Source: Bacteriovoracaceae bacterium
GTDB lineage: Bacteria; Bdellovibrionota; Bacteriovoracia; Bacteriovoracales; Bacteriovoracaceae
Reading direction: 5' to 3'
Assembly: GCA_024711325.1 (NCBI GenBank)
Contig: JANJTC010000004.1
Location: 62,001 to 126,000 of the forward strand
Length of the DNA stretch: 64,000 nucleotides
The notes beneath the pieces are model-generated. The model had not been told where the DNA came from. It made no database searches and saw nothing but the letters and a program-made list of their open reading frames with translations. Shown in pieces: positions 1 to 7,131 of this stretch. Position 1 is the first letter of the stretch, and every line of letters begins with the position of its first letter. A program made the translations under genes and the position numbers.

Positions 1-305
1 GTTAGGAATTCTTTCTGATTTCCTTCTTGTGGGAACATACGATCAACATAAGAAACGTTTACTGAAATTACTGGCTCAGACTCAAGAACCACAGTTTCCT
101 GACATTCAACTGGGTGTCTTTCTCCATTTGGATTACATCCAGGGATCTGACGAATTTCAGTTTTAGTTGGAACCATTCTGTACTCAGCATATTCGATTTC
201 GTGCTGAATTGTTGAAGTTGAAAGATCTGCTGTGTCTGAATAAATAACTCCTGCGAAAGAGTTCAAAGAGGTGGCGAGTGTGAAAGCGATTGCGAGCGTT
301 TTCAT
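1..305 (-). CDS. exported small Cys-containing protein, copy 1 (partial, 3' end outside window)
   Basis: The minus strand from position 305 reads ATG AAA ACG CTC GCA and stays open to the window edge (about 101 residues). It starts with a Sec signal peptide (MKTLAIAFTLATSLNSFAG) and is almost identical to the complete copy at 377-967; differences include Thr/Ser near the cleavage site and GCNPNG in place of GCHPNG. An AGGAG ribosome site lies about 7 nt before the ATG. It sits just downstream of the terminator of copy 2, so its own promoter would have to fit in about 35 bp. Function unknown. Confidence 0.8.
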   Translation of the reverse strand, partial: MKTLAIAFTLATSLNSFAGVIYSDTADLSTSTIQHEIEYAEYRMVPTKTEIRQIPGCNPNGERHPVECQETVVLESEPVISVNVSYVDRMFPQEGNQKEFL

Positions 306-341
306 AGTTTCTCCTGATGGTTAATGGTCGATTAAGAGGTT

Positions 342-371
342 AAAAAAAAGGCCAGTCTTGCGACCGGCCTT
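342..371 (-). terminator. intrinsic terminator of the copy-2 gene
   Basis: On the minus strand the sequence is AAGGCCGGTC, loop GCAA, GACTGGCCTT, then a run of T. It starts a few bases after the stop codon of the gene at 377-967. It separates that gene from the tandem copy at 1-305. Confidence 0.8.
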
Positions 372-376
372 AGGTG

Positions 377-967
377 TTATTTTTTGATTACTGTTACTTC
401 TTTTACGAAGATTGAAGCTGGCTTGTAGTTGATTTCTTCTACACAACCAGGCTGTGGCATACCAGATTCACCTACGTGACAGATATGAGAGTTACGAACG
501 TCTACTACTTGAATTGTTCTTGGAGCTTTAGTTACTTGAAGTTCAAGATTCTTACGAACAAAGTTTGTGCTTGCACGAGAGAAAGGGTGTCTCCAAGTTG
601 GGTAAGCAGCTTTAAGTGAAGCTACATCTTCAGCTGAGAAGTCTTCAAGGTTGAAGTTAAGAGTTAGGAATTCTTTCTGATTTCCTTCTTGTGGGAACAT
701 ACGATCAACATAAGAAACATTTACTGAAATTACTGGCTCAGATTCAAGAACAACAGTTTCCTGACATTCAACTGGGTGTCTTTCTCCATTTGGATGACAG
801 CCAGGGATCTGACGAATTTCAGTTTTAGTTGGAACCATTCTGTACTCAGCATAAGCGATTTTGTGCTGAACTGTTGAAGTTGAAAGATCTGCACTGTCTG
901 AATAAATAACTCCTGCGAAAGAGCTAAAAGAGGCGGCGAGTGTGAAAGCGATTGCGAGCGTTTTCAT
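377..967 (-). CDS. exported small Cys-containing protein, copy 2
   Basis: 196 residues with a clear Sec signal peptide ending near SFAG. The mature part has two cysteine pairs, IPGCHPNG...VECQE and SHICHVG...QPGCVEE, which could form disulfides in the periplasm or outside the cell. No known domain recognised. AGGAGAAATT precedes the ATG. It is a tandem duplicate of the gene at 1-305; the first 100 residues are nearly identical, so the duplication is recent or kept alike by gene conversion. A hairpin terminator follows directly. Probably a periplasmic or secreted protein; no specific role can be given. Confidence 0.85.
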   Translation of the reverse strand: MKTLAIAFTLAASFSSFAGVIYSDSADLSTSTVQHKIAYAEYRMVPTKTEIRQIPGCHPNGERHPVECQETVVLESEPVISVNVSYVDRMFPQEGNQKEFLTLNFNLEDFSAEDVASLKAAYPTWRHPFSRASTNFVRKNLELQVTKAPRTIQVVDVRNSHICHVGESGMPQPGCVEEINYKPASIFVKEVTVIKK

Positions 968-1261
968 AATTTCTCCTGATGAGGGGTAAAAGTTTTACTT
1001 CTTATGAAGTGGCGCTTTTATGGCCTTCAATCAGAAAAAAATCACGTTAAGAAATGTGTGGATATTGTCAGGATTATGTTAAGTAAGTACTTGAAATTAT
1101 TAAGGTTTTTCGGGTTAGGAGGGAAAGTTATCACGCCCTCGTTTCGACCGTCAACCACCAAATCCTTGTAACTTGAGTTGTAAACAGACGAGATAGAAAC
1201 TTGTTCTTTTAATTCAGCCGCTTAGAATGACCTTTATTTTTCATTAAGAAATTACCTTTTC

Positions 1262-2068
1262 TTACATCGCTTGGTTGAAATCAAAACTCTGGGCCTGAAT
1301 CGCTTCTTGTTGCATCTGCTGATCATTTTCCAGCATCGCTTCCGGGCTTACTTCCGCTTGAATTTGGTTTTCTCCACCGAAGTCACCCACTGATACATTA
1401 TTATTTTCTGCCAGCATTTGCTCGGTTTCATATCTTTCATTTTCCGGACTCACACTTGAGAAACGAAGACGCGTTCCTTCTAATGGGCCATTAGTTAAAG
1501 TCACCATATAAGAGTTCTGATCCACTTGATACATCATGCCTGAATACAACTCACCATCAAAATCATACTCAAAAACATTACCAGTCATTTCTGAGAATGA
1601 AACCGAGACACCTTCACCGTTAGGCAGGGCCACATTCAAATCTTCAATCACACCGTTATTGGTTGAGAGAGATCCATTAAATTGAGTATTAGCTAAACCT
1701 TGTTGCCATTTTTTTGGATTAATCACTTCCACTAGTGAAAGTGTCAGCTCTTCCTGAACAGCAGCTTGTGGAATGATATCTGCGCTTTCAACCGGAGCAG
1801 GAGCAGGTGCCGAAATTTTTTCAACTACCGCCGCCATTTTCTTTGAAACGATTGGCGAAGGAGCAAGCTTTTGCCAAGTAGTGGTAGCCGCAACTTCACG
1901 ACCTTTAATCGTCACCCCATACATTTCATCTAAACGTTTGACGAATTTTACATTTGAACCAGAAAGATGCGACTCAGAATTAATGACTACGGCATTGTAG
2001 GTTCCAGTCAGAACGAAGAGTCCTGCCACCATGAATGCAAAAGCTTTATTCTTGTTATTCCAATTCAT
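1262..2068 (-). CDS. exported or membrane-anchored protein of unknown function
   Basis: 268 residues. A hydrophobic segment at about residues 9-28 (AFAFMVAGLFVLTGTYNAVV) is a signal peptide or N-terminal anchor. A Pro/Ala-rich linker (APAPAPVES) at about 85-95 leads to a region with predicted beta character (NGVIEDLNVALPNGEGVSVSF) and an acidic, Gln-rich tail. AGGGGAA lies about 6 nt before the ATG, supporting this start. No family recognised. The upstream interval to the transposase (2069-2351) belongs mostly to the mobile element region. Confidence 0.75.
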   Translation of the reverse strand: MNWNNKNKAFAFMVAGLFVLTGTYNAVVINSESHLSGSNVKFVKRLDEMYGVTIKGREVAATTTWQKLAPSPIVSKKMAAVVEKISAPAPAPVESADIIPQAAVQEELTLSLVEVINPKKWQQGLANTQFNGSLSTNNGVIEDLNVALPNGEGVSVSFSEMTGNVFEYDFDGELYSGMMYQVDQNSYMVTLTNGPLEGTRLRFSSVSPENERYETEQMLAENNNVSVGDFGGENQIQAEVSPEAMLENDQQMQQEAIQAQSFDFNQAM

Positions 2069-2168
2069 AAAAATTCCCCTGTGCTCTTATAGAAGCAAGG
2101 GGAATGCCAAAAATGGGAGGAGTAAGTTATTAAGATGAGGAAGAGGATTGTGAATTATTTATACAGTG

Positions 2169-2194
2169 TCGAAAGATTGGGCAGTTTTGAGGGA
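2169..2194 (+). repeat. 26-bp direct repeat, left copy
   Basis: Starts TCGAAAGATTGGG and ends TTGAGGGA. An identical copy in the same orientation is at 3469-3494, exactly 1300 bp away. The two copies bracket the transposase gene. Flanking bases differ on both sides, so the repeat boundaries are sharp. Confidence 0.85.
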
Positions 2195-2275
2195 TATGCC
2201 TTTAAGAGACATCGCGAACATTCTGACTGATTTATTCAAGGATCTTAAGGTGAGATCTAAGACTTAGATTAGAAA

Positions 2276-2351
2276 GAGACAACCCTTCTACAGTTATTTA
2301 GCATTAAAACATCTGAACTTTTTATTACTTAAACCAAGGAAAGGTTGTCTC
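2276..2351 (+). promoter_or_regulatory. inverted repeat over the transposase translation start
   Basis: GAGACAACCCTT (2276-2287) is complementary, with one bulged C, to AAGGTTGTCTC (2341-2351), which lies between the ribosome site AAGGA (2336-2340) and the ATG at 2352. Pairing in a read-through transcript would block the start region. A similar arrangement is known in several insertion sequences, where it reduces transposase synthesis from outside promoters. The arrangement is visible; the function is inferred. Confidence 0.5.
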
Positions 2352-3437
2352 ATGGATGATTCTAAATCTGCTGTTTTAAAACGGCTACAGGAACTTAAAT
2401 CTCAGACCCGCTCTCATGACATCAAGCTCAAACTAAACCTCTTTATTAAGGCCCTAAAGCTCGGAAATGTTGCTGAGGCATGCAGTCGGATGGGCATGGG
2501 TCGAACTTTTTACTACAAATGGTGGAAGCGATTGAAGGACTCTGACTTTAATCTTGATTCACTGAAAGAGTTCTCTAGAAAACCAAAATCCTCACCTCGT
2601 CGAACCTCGCCTGAAATCGAAGATAAAATCTTGGATCTTAAGGCCCTTAGTCATGGAGCTTTGATGATCCAAGGAATTCTTTACCGTCAGAAAATTAAGC
2701 TTTCTGTTCCAACGATAAGCCACATTCTCAATGAGAGAAAAGAAGTCACTCCTATTGAACGAAAGCGGCTTAATCCTCACAATAAAAGATATGAGCTTCC
2801 TATTCCTGGCCAGAGACTGCAGATGGATGTGAAGTACGTTCCTCATAAGGTCGAGGGTAAAAAGGCATACACCTATGTCGCAGTTGATGAGTGCACGAGA
2901 TGGAGATTTTGCTATACGTTTGATTGGCTCGACCATGGGAACACAGTTAAATTCCTTGAGATGCTCAAAGAGGCATGCCCTTTTCCTATTGTGTGTATCC
3001 AAACAGATAATGGCTTTGAGTTTACTATGAAGCTCAACCCTCACATGCCGAAAGATTATGAACACCCAATGGATATCTGGTGCCGTGAGAATGAAATCAT
3101 TCATCGGCTAATTCCACCAGGAGTGAAGGAGCTTAACGGTAAGGTGGAGAGGTCGCACAGAATAGATGATCAGTATTTTTATTGGAAAGCGCCTGATAAG
3201 TGCCTCAGGACCTTCAATGAAAAGCAGCAAGAGTGGATGAAATATTATAACGAAGAGCGACCTCACTATGGAATTGGTTTCTTAACCCCTGTAGAAAAGC
3301 TACAAGAAAGGTTGTTAAACCTAGGGCAAGAAGTTCTCCCCCAAGAAATAAATTGGATGAAGAATCAATTTTTAATGAAGGCCCCCGTTAAGGTTTTTGA
3401 ACGATACGGAAGCTTTAAAGCGAAATTAGCTGCTTAG
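2352..3437 (+). mobile_element. DDE transposase with rve integrase core (IS481-like)
   Basis: 361 residues and apparently intact. An N-terminal helix-turn-helix lies at about residues 38-60 (AEACSRMGMGRTFYYKWWKR). The integrase core carries the likely catalytic triad D159 (LQMDVKY), D219 (QTDNGFE) and E266 (NGKVERSHR). The final WMKYYNEERPH motif is typical of the rve fold in IS3/IS481-type enzymes. It is a single ORF with no programmed frameshift, which favours IS481 over IS3. Classical terminal inverted repeats are not obvious; instead, 26-bp direct repeats lie at 2169 and 3469. The gene borders the far end of the Rhs locus, as transposase genes often do at rhs loci. Confidence 0.9.
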
Positions 3438-3452
3438 GGTCGTGTTCGTGAT

Positions 3453-3479
3453 CAATCTTTAGACAACATCGAAAGATTG
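3453..3479 (+). repeat. hairpin at right end of transposase element
   Basis: CAATCTTT (3453-3460) pairs with AAAGATTG (3472-3479) across an 11-nt loop. It overlaps the start of the right 26-bp direct repeat. There is no T-tract, so it is not a convincing terminator; it may be part of the element end. Confidence 0.4.
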
Positions 3480-3494
3480 GGCAGTTTTGAGGGA
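3469..3494 (+). repeat. 26-bp direct repeat, right copy
   Basis: Identical to 2169-2194 over all 26 bases and in the same orientation, 31 bp after the transposase stop codon. Confidence 0.85.
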
Positions 3495-3534
3495 GTTCTA
3501 GAACTTGCTGGTCAGAGTACCTTCGACTAGTTTG

Positions 3535-4113
3535 TTAAACACGTTTTGATGCTACTGCCAAACTAATACCTATTATTAAAAGTGAAGTCCCTTCCATATG
3601 AGGCATTATAAAATCAAAGATAGAGGGAATGTATAAGTAGATCTTCTTATAGAGTGAATAGAATGCGCTATCAACAGGAAGGACTTCAAGAAATTTAACG
3701 GCGGATTTCTCCAGACTATTATGAAAACCACCAGAGAACATTGAAGCTATATCTAAAAAGAATAAAATAAAAAAATAAACACTCAAATTCTCGAGCCATC
3801 TACTTGTTATCTTAAATTCCTCACTTAAGACAAAAATAACATTTGAGGCTATTTTATAGTAAACAAAAGATTCTATAAATAATGATGTATGGATTAGGAT
3901 CACATGCTTTATCACAGCAAACCCACTGTGAATCCGATAATAAAAGAGAAACAAAAAGCTAAAGACAGTGATAAGTATCCATAGAAAGTACCAGTACTTA
4001 AAGAATAGCAAACATAGTGTAGATACTTTTTTACTCTTAAAGAAATTTACTAAATTTTCTATCTTCTGCCCCCTAAAGCACTTCAGTACTTCCATCATAA
4101 TCTCTCGCCCCAA
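3535..4113 (-). CDS. multi-spanning membrane protein after Rhs fragment 3 (candidate immunity protein or remnant)
   Basis: Up to 192 residues with about four or five hydrophobic segments (for example [23 protein letters not shown] and [14 protein letters not shown]). The most upstream ATGs lie inside the end of Rhs fragment 3 in another frame, directly after the point where Rhs homology stops (the DYDGST codons). The natural start is therefore uncertain and the 5' part may have been lost by recombination. By position it matches the other small membrane proteins that follow each Rhs tip in this locus. No family recognised. Confidence 0.55.
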   Translation of the reverse strand: MGREIMMEVLKCFRGQKIENLVNFFKSKKVSTLCLLFFKYWYFLWILITVFSFLFLFYYRIHSGFAVIKHVILIHTSLFIESFVYYKIASNVIFVLSEEFKITSRWLENLSVYFFILFFLDIASMFSGGFHNSLEKSAVKFLEVLPVDSAFYSLYKKIYLYIPSIFDFIMPHMEGTSLLIIGISLAVASKRV

Positions 4114-4306
4114 ATTTCACAAGCTTGGTATCTTGATCATAAATCCCACCAGCAAATCCAAACGCCTGAAACCCTGGATTTGTATCAAGAGTCACCATTC
4201 CCCATTCGTTATAATCCATTCTTTGAGAAATTATTCCACCTGTTATGCTTACTACAAGTCTTGGGGAACCAAGGTGGTCTTTGAATTCGATAAGTATCTG
4301 CCCCAT
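4073..4306 (-). pseudogene. Rhs core fragment 3 (truncated at both ends)
   Basis: 77 codons. Rhs homology runs from [11 protein letters not shown] to [10 protein letters not shown], then breaks into EVL and a stop. The intact gene at 7128-10892 continues as GRWLSKDPI at that point. The upstream part (MGQILIEF) is not Rhs-like. This is the oldest-looking of three displaced Rhs 3' fragments: it has lost its tip, and its start is only a chance ATG. The DNA is very similar to the same segment of the intact gene. Confidence 0.8.
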
Positions 4307-4342
4307 CTACCTATCTTCTTTTCATTAACACTAGTTAAATAC

Positions 4343-4861
4343 TTATTCCTTCAGACGCTCAATCGTTTCTTCAAATTGCGTCTTCCTTTTCAACGTGTAA
4401 TCAAGAACTCTTGGATTTTGTGAATCTTTCGCAGCTTTTATCGAAATGTTTAATTCTCTCTGGGTTTCTTCTATCTCTTTAGAATTCAACTTTTCAAGAA
4501 CAGTATTGACATCACTAACACCTCCTTTCCACTTAGAGTATGAAGTATGCATTGTTGTGAATATATATACAAAAAAAGAGAACCCTAAAACCCAGGTATA
4601 AAGTGAACAAAACAATAAAATGTTATCCTTCTTTTGATCAAGAAATTTATTCATCTTCAATATTCTTGCTACCAAATAATCAGACAGGAGCAACCCCGCC
4701 AACAAGAACAATATACCCCATAAAAGTTGAGCGCCTAAACCAGCTTCTAAATAGATATCAATATTATCTAAATCAACCTCTGTCATAATTAACACAAAGA
4801 CAAAAGGAGCAATTAATAACAAACGAGCAAACATAAAACCAATAACTCTAGTGAACTTCAT
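4343..4861 (-). CDS. membrane protein coupled to Rhs tip 2 (candidate immunity protein)
   Basis: I start this at the ATG at 4861 (MKFTRVIGF), whose first bases overlap the TGA of Rhs fragment 2 as ATGA; an in-frame ATG 18 bases upstream is possible but less likely. About 172 residues with roughly four hydrophobic segments: [17 protein letters not shown], a segment with [14 protein letters not shown], and [21 protein letters not shown] charged C-terminal coiled-coil region follows from about residue 115. GAGAGGG precedes the ATG. Tight coupling to a toxin-like tip suggests an immunity role; there is no sequence proof. Confidence 0.65.
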   Translation of the reverse strand: MKFTRVIGFMFARLLLIAPFVFVLIMTEVDLDNIDIYLEAGLGAQLLWGILFLLAGLLLSDYLVARILKMNKFLDQKKDNILLFCSLYTWVLGFSFFVYIFTTMHTSYSKWKGGVSDVNTVLEKLNSKEIEETQRELNISIKAAKDSQNPRVLDYTLKRKTQFEETIERLKE

Positions 4862-5215
4862 ATTCCCTCTCTGGCACATTCAGCTTCTTCATTATTATTC
4901 TCATCATCCAATAGCTTCCTCTTTGCTTTGTCTAATTCATCCGTAGCATCTTTAATTATCCTATCTCCCCAATCTTTGATGTCCTTAAGATTCTTTTTCC
5001 ACTCATCTCTTTTCCTTTTAAGAGCATCATAATATTTTTTCCAAATATCAGCGACTTCATCCCAGCCTGCTAGACCGAAAGGATATATAAAGTTCACAGC
5101 ATCATTCAGTACGTAGCCATAAAGATTCACATCTCCACCAGCAAACAGAATCGGATCCTTACCCAACCACCTTCCCGTACTTCCATCATAATATCTTTCA
5201 GCCTGCGCACGCAAT
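4858..5215 (-). pseudogene. Rhs 3' fragment 2 with displaced tip
   Basis: Rhs homology begins at about 5208 ([18 protein letters not shown]) and continues through [13 protein letters not shown] to the core end. About 70 residues of a unique tip follow, highly charged and probably coiled coil ([23 protein letters not shown]...). The frame remains open upstream to 5331, but those codons are not Rhs-like and no ribosome site supports a start. I therefore read this as a promoterless displaced tip whose 5' part was replaced. The tip resembles no toxin family I can name. Its stop overlaps the next gene's ATG. Confidence 0.75.
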
Positions 5216-5289
5216 GAAATCTCGGATCGTTTAAGAATACGAAATTTAAAATATAATTCACATTTTGAAACAAACGACGGCCTTCCAAA

Positions 5290-5328
5290 TTTTTTGGATT
5301 TTATAAAATTTTTGAGAATTTTTGGCCA
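5290..5328. repeat. imperfect AT-rich repeat, copy A
   Basis: Shares TTTTTTGG, a central A/T palindrome, AATTT and TTGGCCA in the same order with 5529-5570. The two copies lie about 240 bp apart in the spacer between Rhs cassettes. Confidence 0.4.
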
Positions 5329-5462
5329 CATTTGGCCATTTTTGAATTCGCTACTTCTTTGAACGAAGTGAAAAGAATTCTCAGTAGAGGAGTTGAAAGA
5401 GGAAAATTTAAATAAGCTCTTTACATTAAAATCTAGTAAATAATTGGGTCCTTATCCAGTCA

Positions 5463-5485
5463 CACCCCTCTTATTTTGAGGGGTG
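5463..5485. terminator. possible terminator hairpin
   Basis: CACCCCTC, loop TTATTTT, GAGGGGTG: a perfect 8-bp stem. It lies just past the 98-residue membrane gene on the minus strand, where a terminator would fit, but no long T-run follows on that strand. Confidence 0.35.
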
Positions 5486-5528
5486 CGTACCTTTTGTGGC
5501 CCAAGATCCTATGCCACTTTTTTGGCGG

Positions 5529-5570
5529 TTTTTTTGGAATTTCATGAAATTTTCGGCAATTTCTTGGCCA
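5529..5570. repeat. imperfect AT-rich repeat, copy B
   Basis: Partner of 5290-5328, with a central AATTTCATGAAATT palindrome and a TTGGCCA end. Confidence 0.4.
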
Positions 5571-5591
5571 TTAATATAATAAGATTAATTC

Positions 5592-5888
5592 TTAAAACCT
5601 TTTTTTTTCAATAATATATTTTTGCATGTATAGGCCACTGGCTATAGCTACAAAAATCAACAAGATGCAATAACCAATAAAAGTGACCCAGCTCATTTCT
5701 TTTAAGGGATAAATGTAATTCAGAAAGGTCGTCAACAAAGTAGTAAATATTAAGTAATAACATACAAAAGTATAGTTCGTTACAGTTACGAGATGAGCCC
5801 CACACTTTTGACATATCATTCTTTTTAAAAAGACATTAACATGGAGTATTGAACCGCATTGTGGACAAAATTTTCTAACCTCAAACAT
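5592..5888 (-). CDS. zinc-ribbon two-TM membrane protein after Rhs tip 1 (candidate immunity protein)
   Basis: 98 residues. An N-terminal zinc ribbon has two CxxC motifs, CPQCG at about 8-12 and CQKCG at about 26-30. Two hydrophobic segments follow (VCYYLIFTTLLTTFLNYIY and FIGYCILLIFVAIASGLYM), and the C-terminus is basic. AGGATA lies upstream of the ATG. The gene begins 18 bp after the end of Rhs fragment 1. Zinc-ribbon plus TM proteins are widespread and have various roles, so immunity is inferred from position only. Confidence 0.65.
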   Translation of the reverse strand: MFEVRKFCPQCGSILHVNVFLKRMICQKCGAHLVTVTNYTFVCYYLIFTTLLTTFLNYIYPLKEMSWVTFIGYCILLIFVAIASGLYMQKYIIEKKRF

Positions 5889-5906
5889 AATTTATATCCT
5901 ATGTAA

Positions 5907-6840
5907 TTAAGAGCAACATTGAAAGCGTGGATCACATTTCGGGTCACGCTTTGGCTCCTTTGGAAATTCTGGTTCTTTTGGAAATGCATCAGGGATGAGA
6001 TCAGGCATGTTGTCGATTAGGCCAAGTTTAATTGCTAATGCGTAAGCTACAGCAACTCCAGCAACAATAACTACGGCGGTTTTATTTTCTCCGTAATAAT
6101 CCACAAAATTCACCGGATCATTCGCTACATATCCATAAAGGTTGGTATCACCACCATCGAACAAGATCGGATCCTTACTCAACCACCTTCCCGTACTCCC
6201 ATCATAATCTCTCGCTCCAAACTTCACAAGCTTGGTATCCTGATCATAAATCCCACCAGCAAAGCCAAAAGGCTGGAAACCTGGATTCGTATCAAGAGTT
6301 ACCATTCCCCACTCGTTATAATCCATTCTTTGAACTATCGCCCCCGTTGAGGCATTAACAACCAAGCGCGGAGATCCCAAGTGATCTTTCAAAATTCTAT
6401 AATGTTTCGAACCAACCTTCATATAATCAGCAGAGTTGATATTAGTGGCATAAACGTATTCTTTAAATTGTCCCAAAGGACCGACTTCTGCCGCAATTTT
6501 AAATTCATCCTCATAAATATTTCTATAGACCTTACTTCCGTTTTTAAACTTCTGAACTCTTCTTCCTTTGTGATCAAGACTGTAAGAGAGCGTTAAATAA
6601 TCAGGGAGCGTACTGCCTTAATTCGTCCGAGAGCATCTGGTGTAAAAGAGGTATATTCACTTTCTTGAGCGATTTGAGTTAACTCACCGTTAAGATTATA
6701 TTGAAATAATTTCTCTGGAGCTTCGCCTTGAGAGTAAGAAAGCATTCGGTCTTGGGAATCATAAACGGCAGTAGAGAGCTCAGCATTTTGTGTGCCTGAT
6801 ATTCGATTACTGTTTGAATCATAGTTATAATAGAATTTTT
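5907..6840 (-). pseudogene. Rhs 3' fragment 1, frameshifted, with displaced tip
   Basis: Reading from 6840, Rhs homology starts abruptly (YNYDSNSNRISGTQNAE), runs through SFTPDALGRIKAV, then leaves frame at about 6612, where one missing base gives a premature stop. The next frame continues TLPDYLTLSYSLDHKGRR and so on to the core [11 protein letters not shown]...GRWLSKDPILF...YGYVANDPVNF. The tip is short: a hydrophobic segment (VVIVAGVAVAYALAIKLGL) and a Pro/Lys/Cys-rich end (KCDPRFQCCS). An ATG at 6476 opens the last part but lacks support as a real start. The 5' end abuts the membrane gene at 6853, marking the recombination junction. Confidence 0.85.
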
Positions 6841-6852
6841 GGGCAAAAAAAT

Positions 6853-7131
6853 TTATAAACTACAAGACAAAAAGACCATGAGATATAAACAGGCGATTAA
6901 GAGAAGAGTTGCTAAAACAACTCTTCTCTTAAATAAACTAGGTTTTCTTTTTTTAAAATAAACAATTGATACAGCCAGGGAAAGTAAAAAAAACATAAGA
7001 AGAAAGCCATTCGCCCTGGAATAAATGTTGCAGCGAAAAGAGTAACCAGCCCTAAGAAAGATACCTCCAAGCACCAACAAAGGTGAATAAAGAAAGGAAA
7101 ATATTAAAAAATCAATTAGTTTCATATTCAA
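6853..7131 (-). CDS. small membrane protein coupled to the intact Rhs gene (candidate immunity protein)
   Basis: 92 residues (TTG start at 7131, overlapping the Rhs stop) or 90 residues (ATG at 7125). There are three hydrophobic segments: LIFSFLYSPLLVLGGIFL, FLLMFFLLSLAVSIVYF and VVLATLLLIACLYLMVFL, separated by basic loops. Direct coupling to the 3' end of the intact Rhs gene is the classic position of a cognate immunity gene in polymorphic toxin systems. No family recognised. Confidence 0.7.
   Translation of the reverse strand: MNMKLIDFLIFSFLYSPLLVLGGIFLRAGYSFRCNIYSRANGFLLMFFLLSLAVSIVYFKKRKPSLFKRRVVLATLLLIACLYLMVFLSCSL

Larger units (their letters stand above)
5216..5591. other. AT-rich non-coding spacer between tip cassettes
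   Basis: No supported gene. It holds two imperfect copies of an AT-rich segment (5290-5328 and 5529-5570), each with TTTTTTGG, a short palindrome (ATTTTATAAAAT or AATTTCATGAAATT) and a final TTGGCCA. It also holds a perfect 8-bp hairpin CACCCCTC/GAGGGGTG at 5463-5485 without a good T-tract on either strand. It may be debris of an earlier insertion. Confidence 0.5.

Noticed and set aside
1..967. Tandem similarity considered as a possible CRISPR or satellite repeat
   Set aside because: The repeat is a whole protein-coding gene with intact frames and a signal peptide; no short regularly spaced repeats were seen anywhere in the window.
2592..3104. 170-codon ORF antisense to the transposase
   Set aside because: Fully inside a well-supported transposase gene, no ribosome site or recognisable protein features.
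5216..5331. Upstream part of the ORF ending at 4858
   Set aside because: Codons before the YYDGST motif show no Rhs similarity and no ribosome site; treated as chance open frame in AT-rich spacer.
5907..6476. Independent small Rhs gene starting at 6476
   Set aside because: Rhs homology continues upstream to 6840 with a frameshift, showing it is a broken 3' fragment rather than a separate gene.
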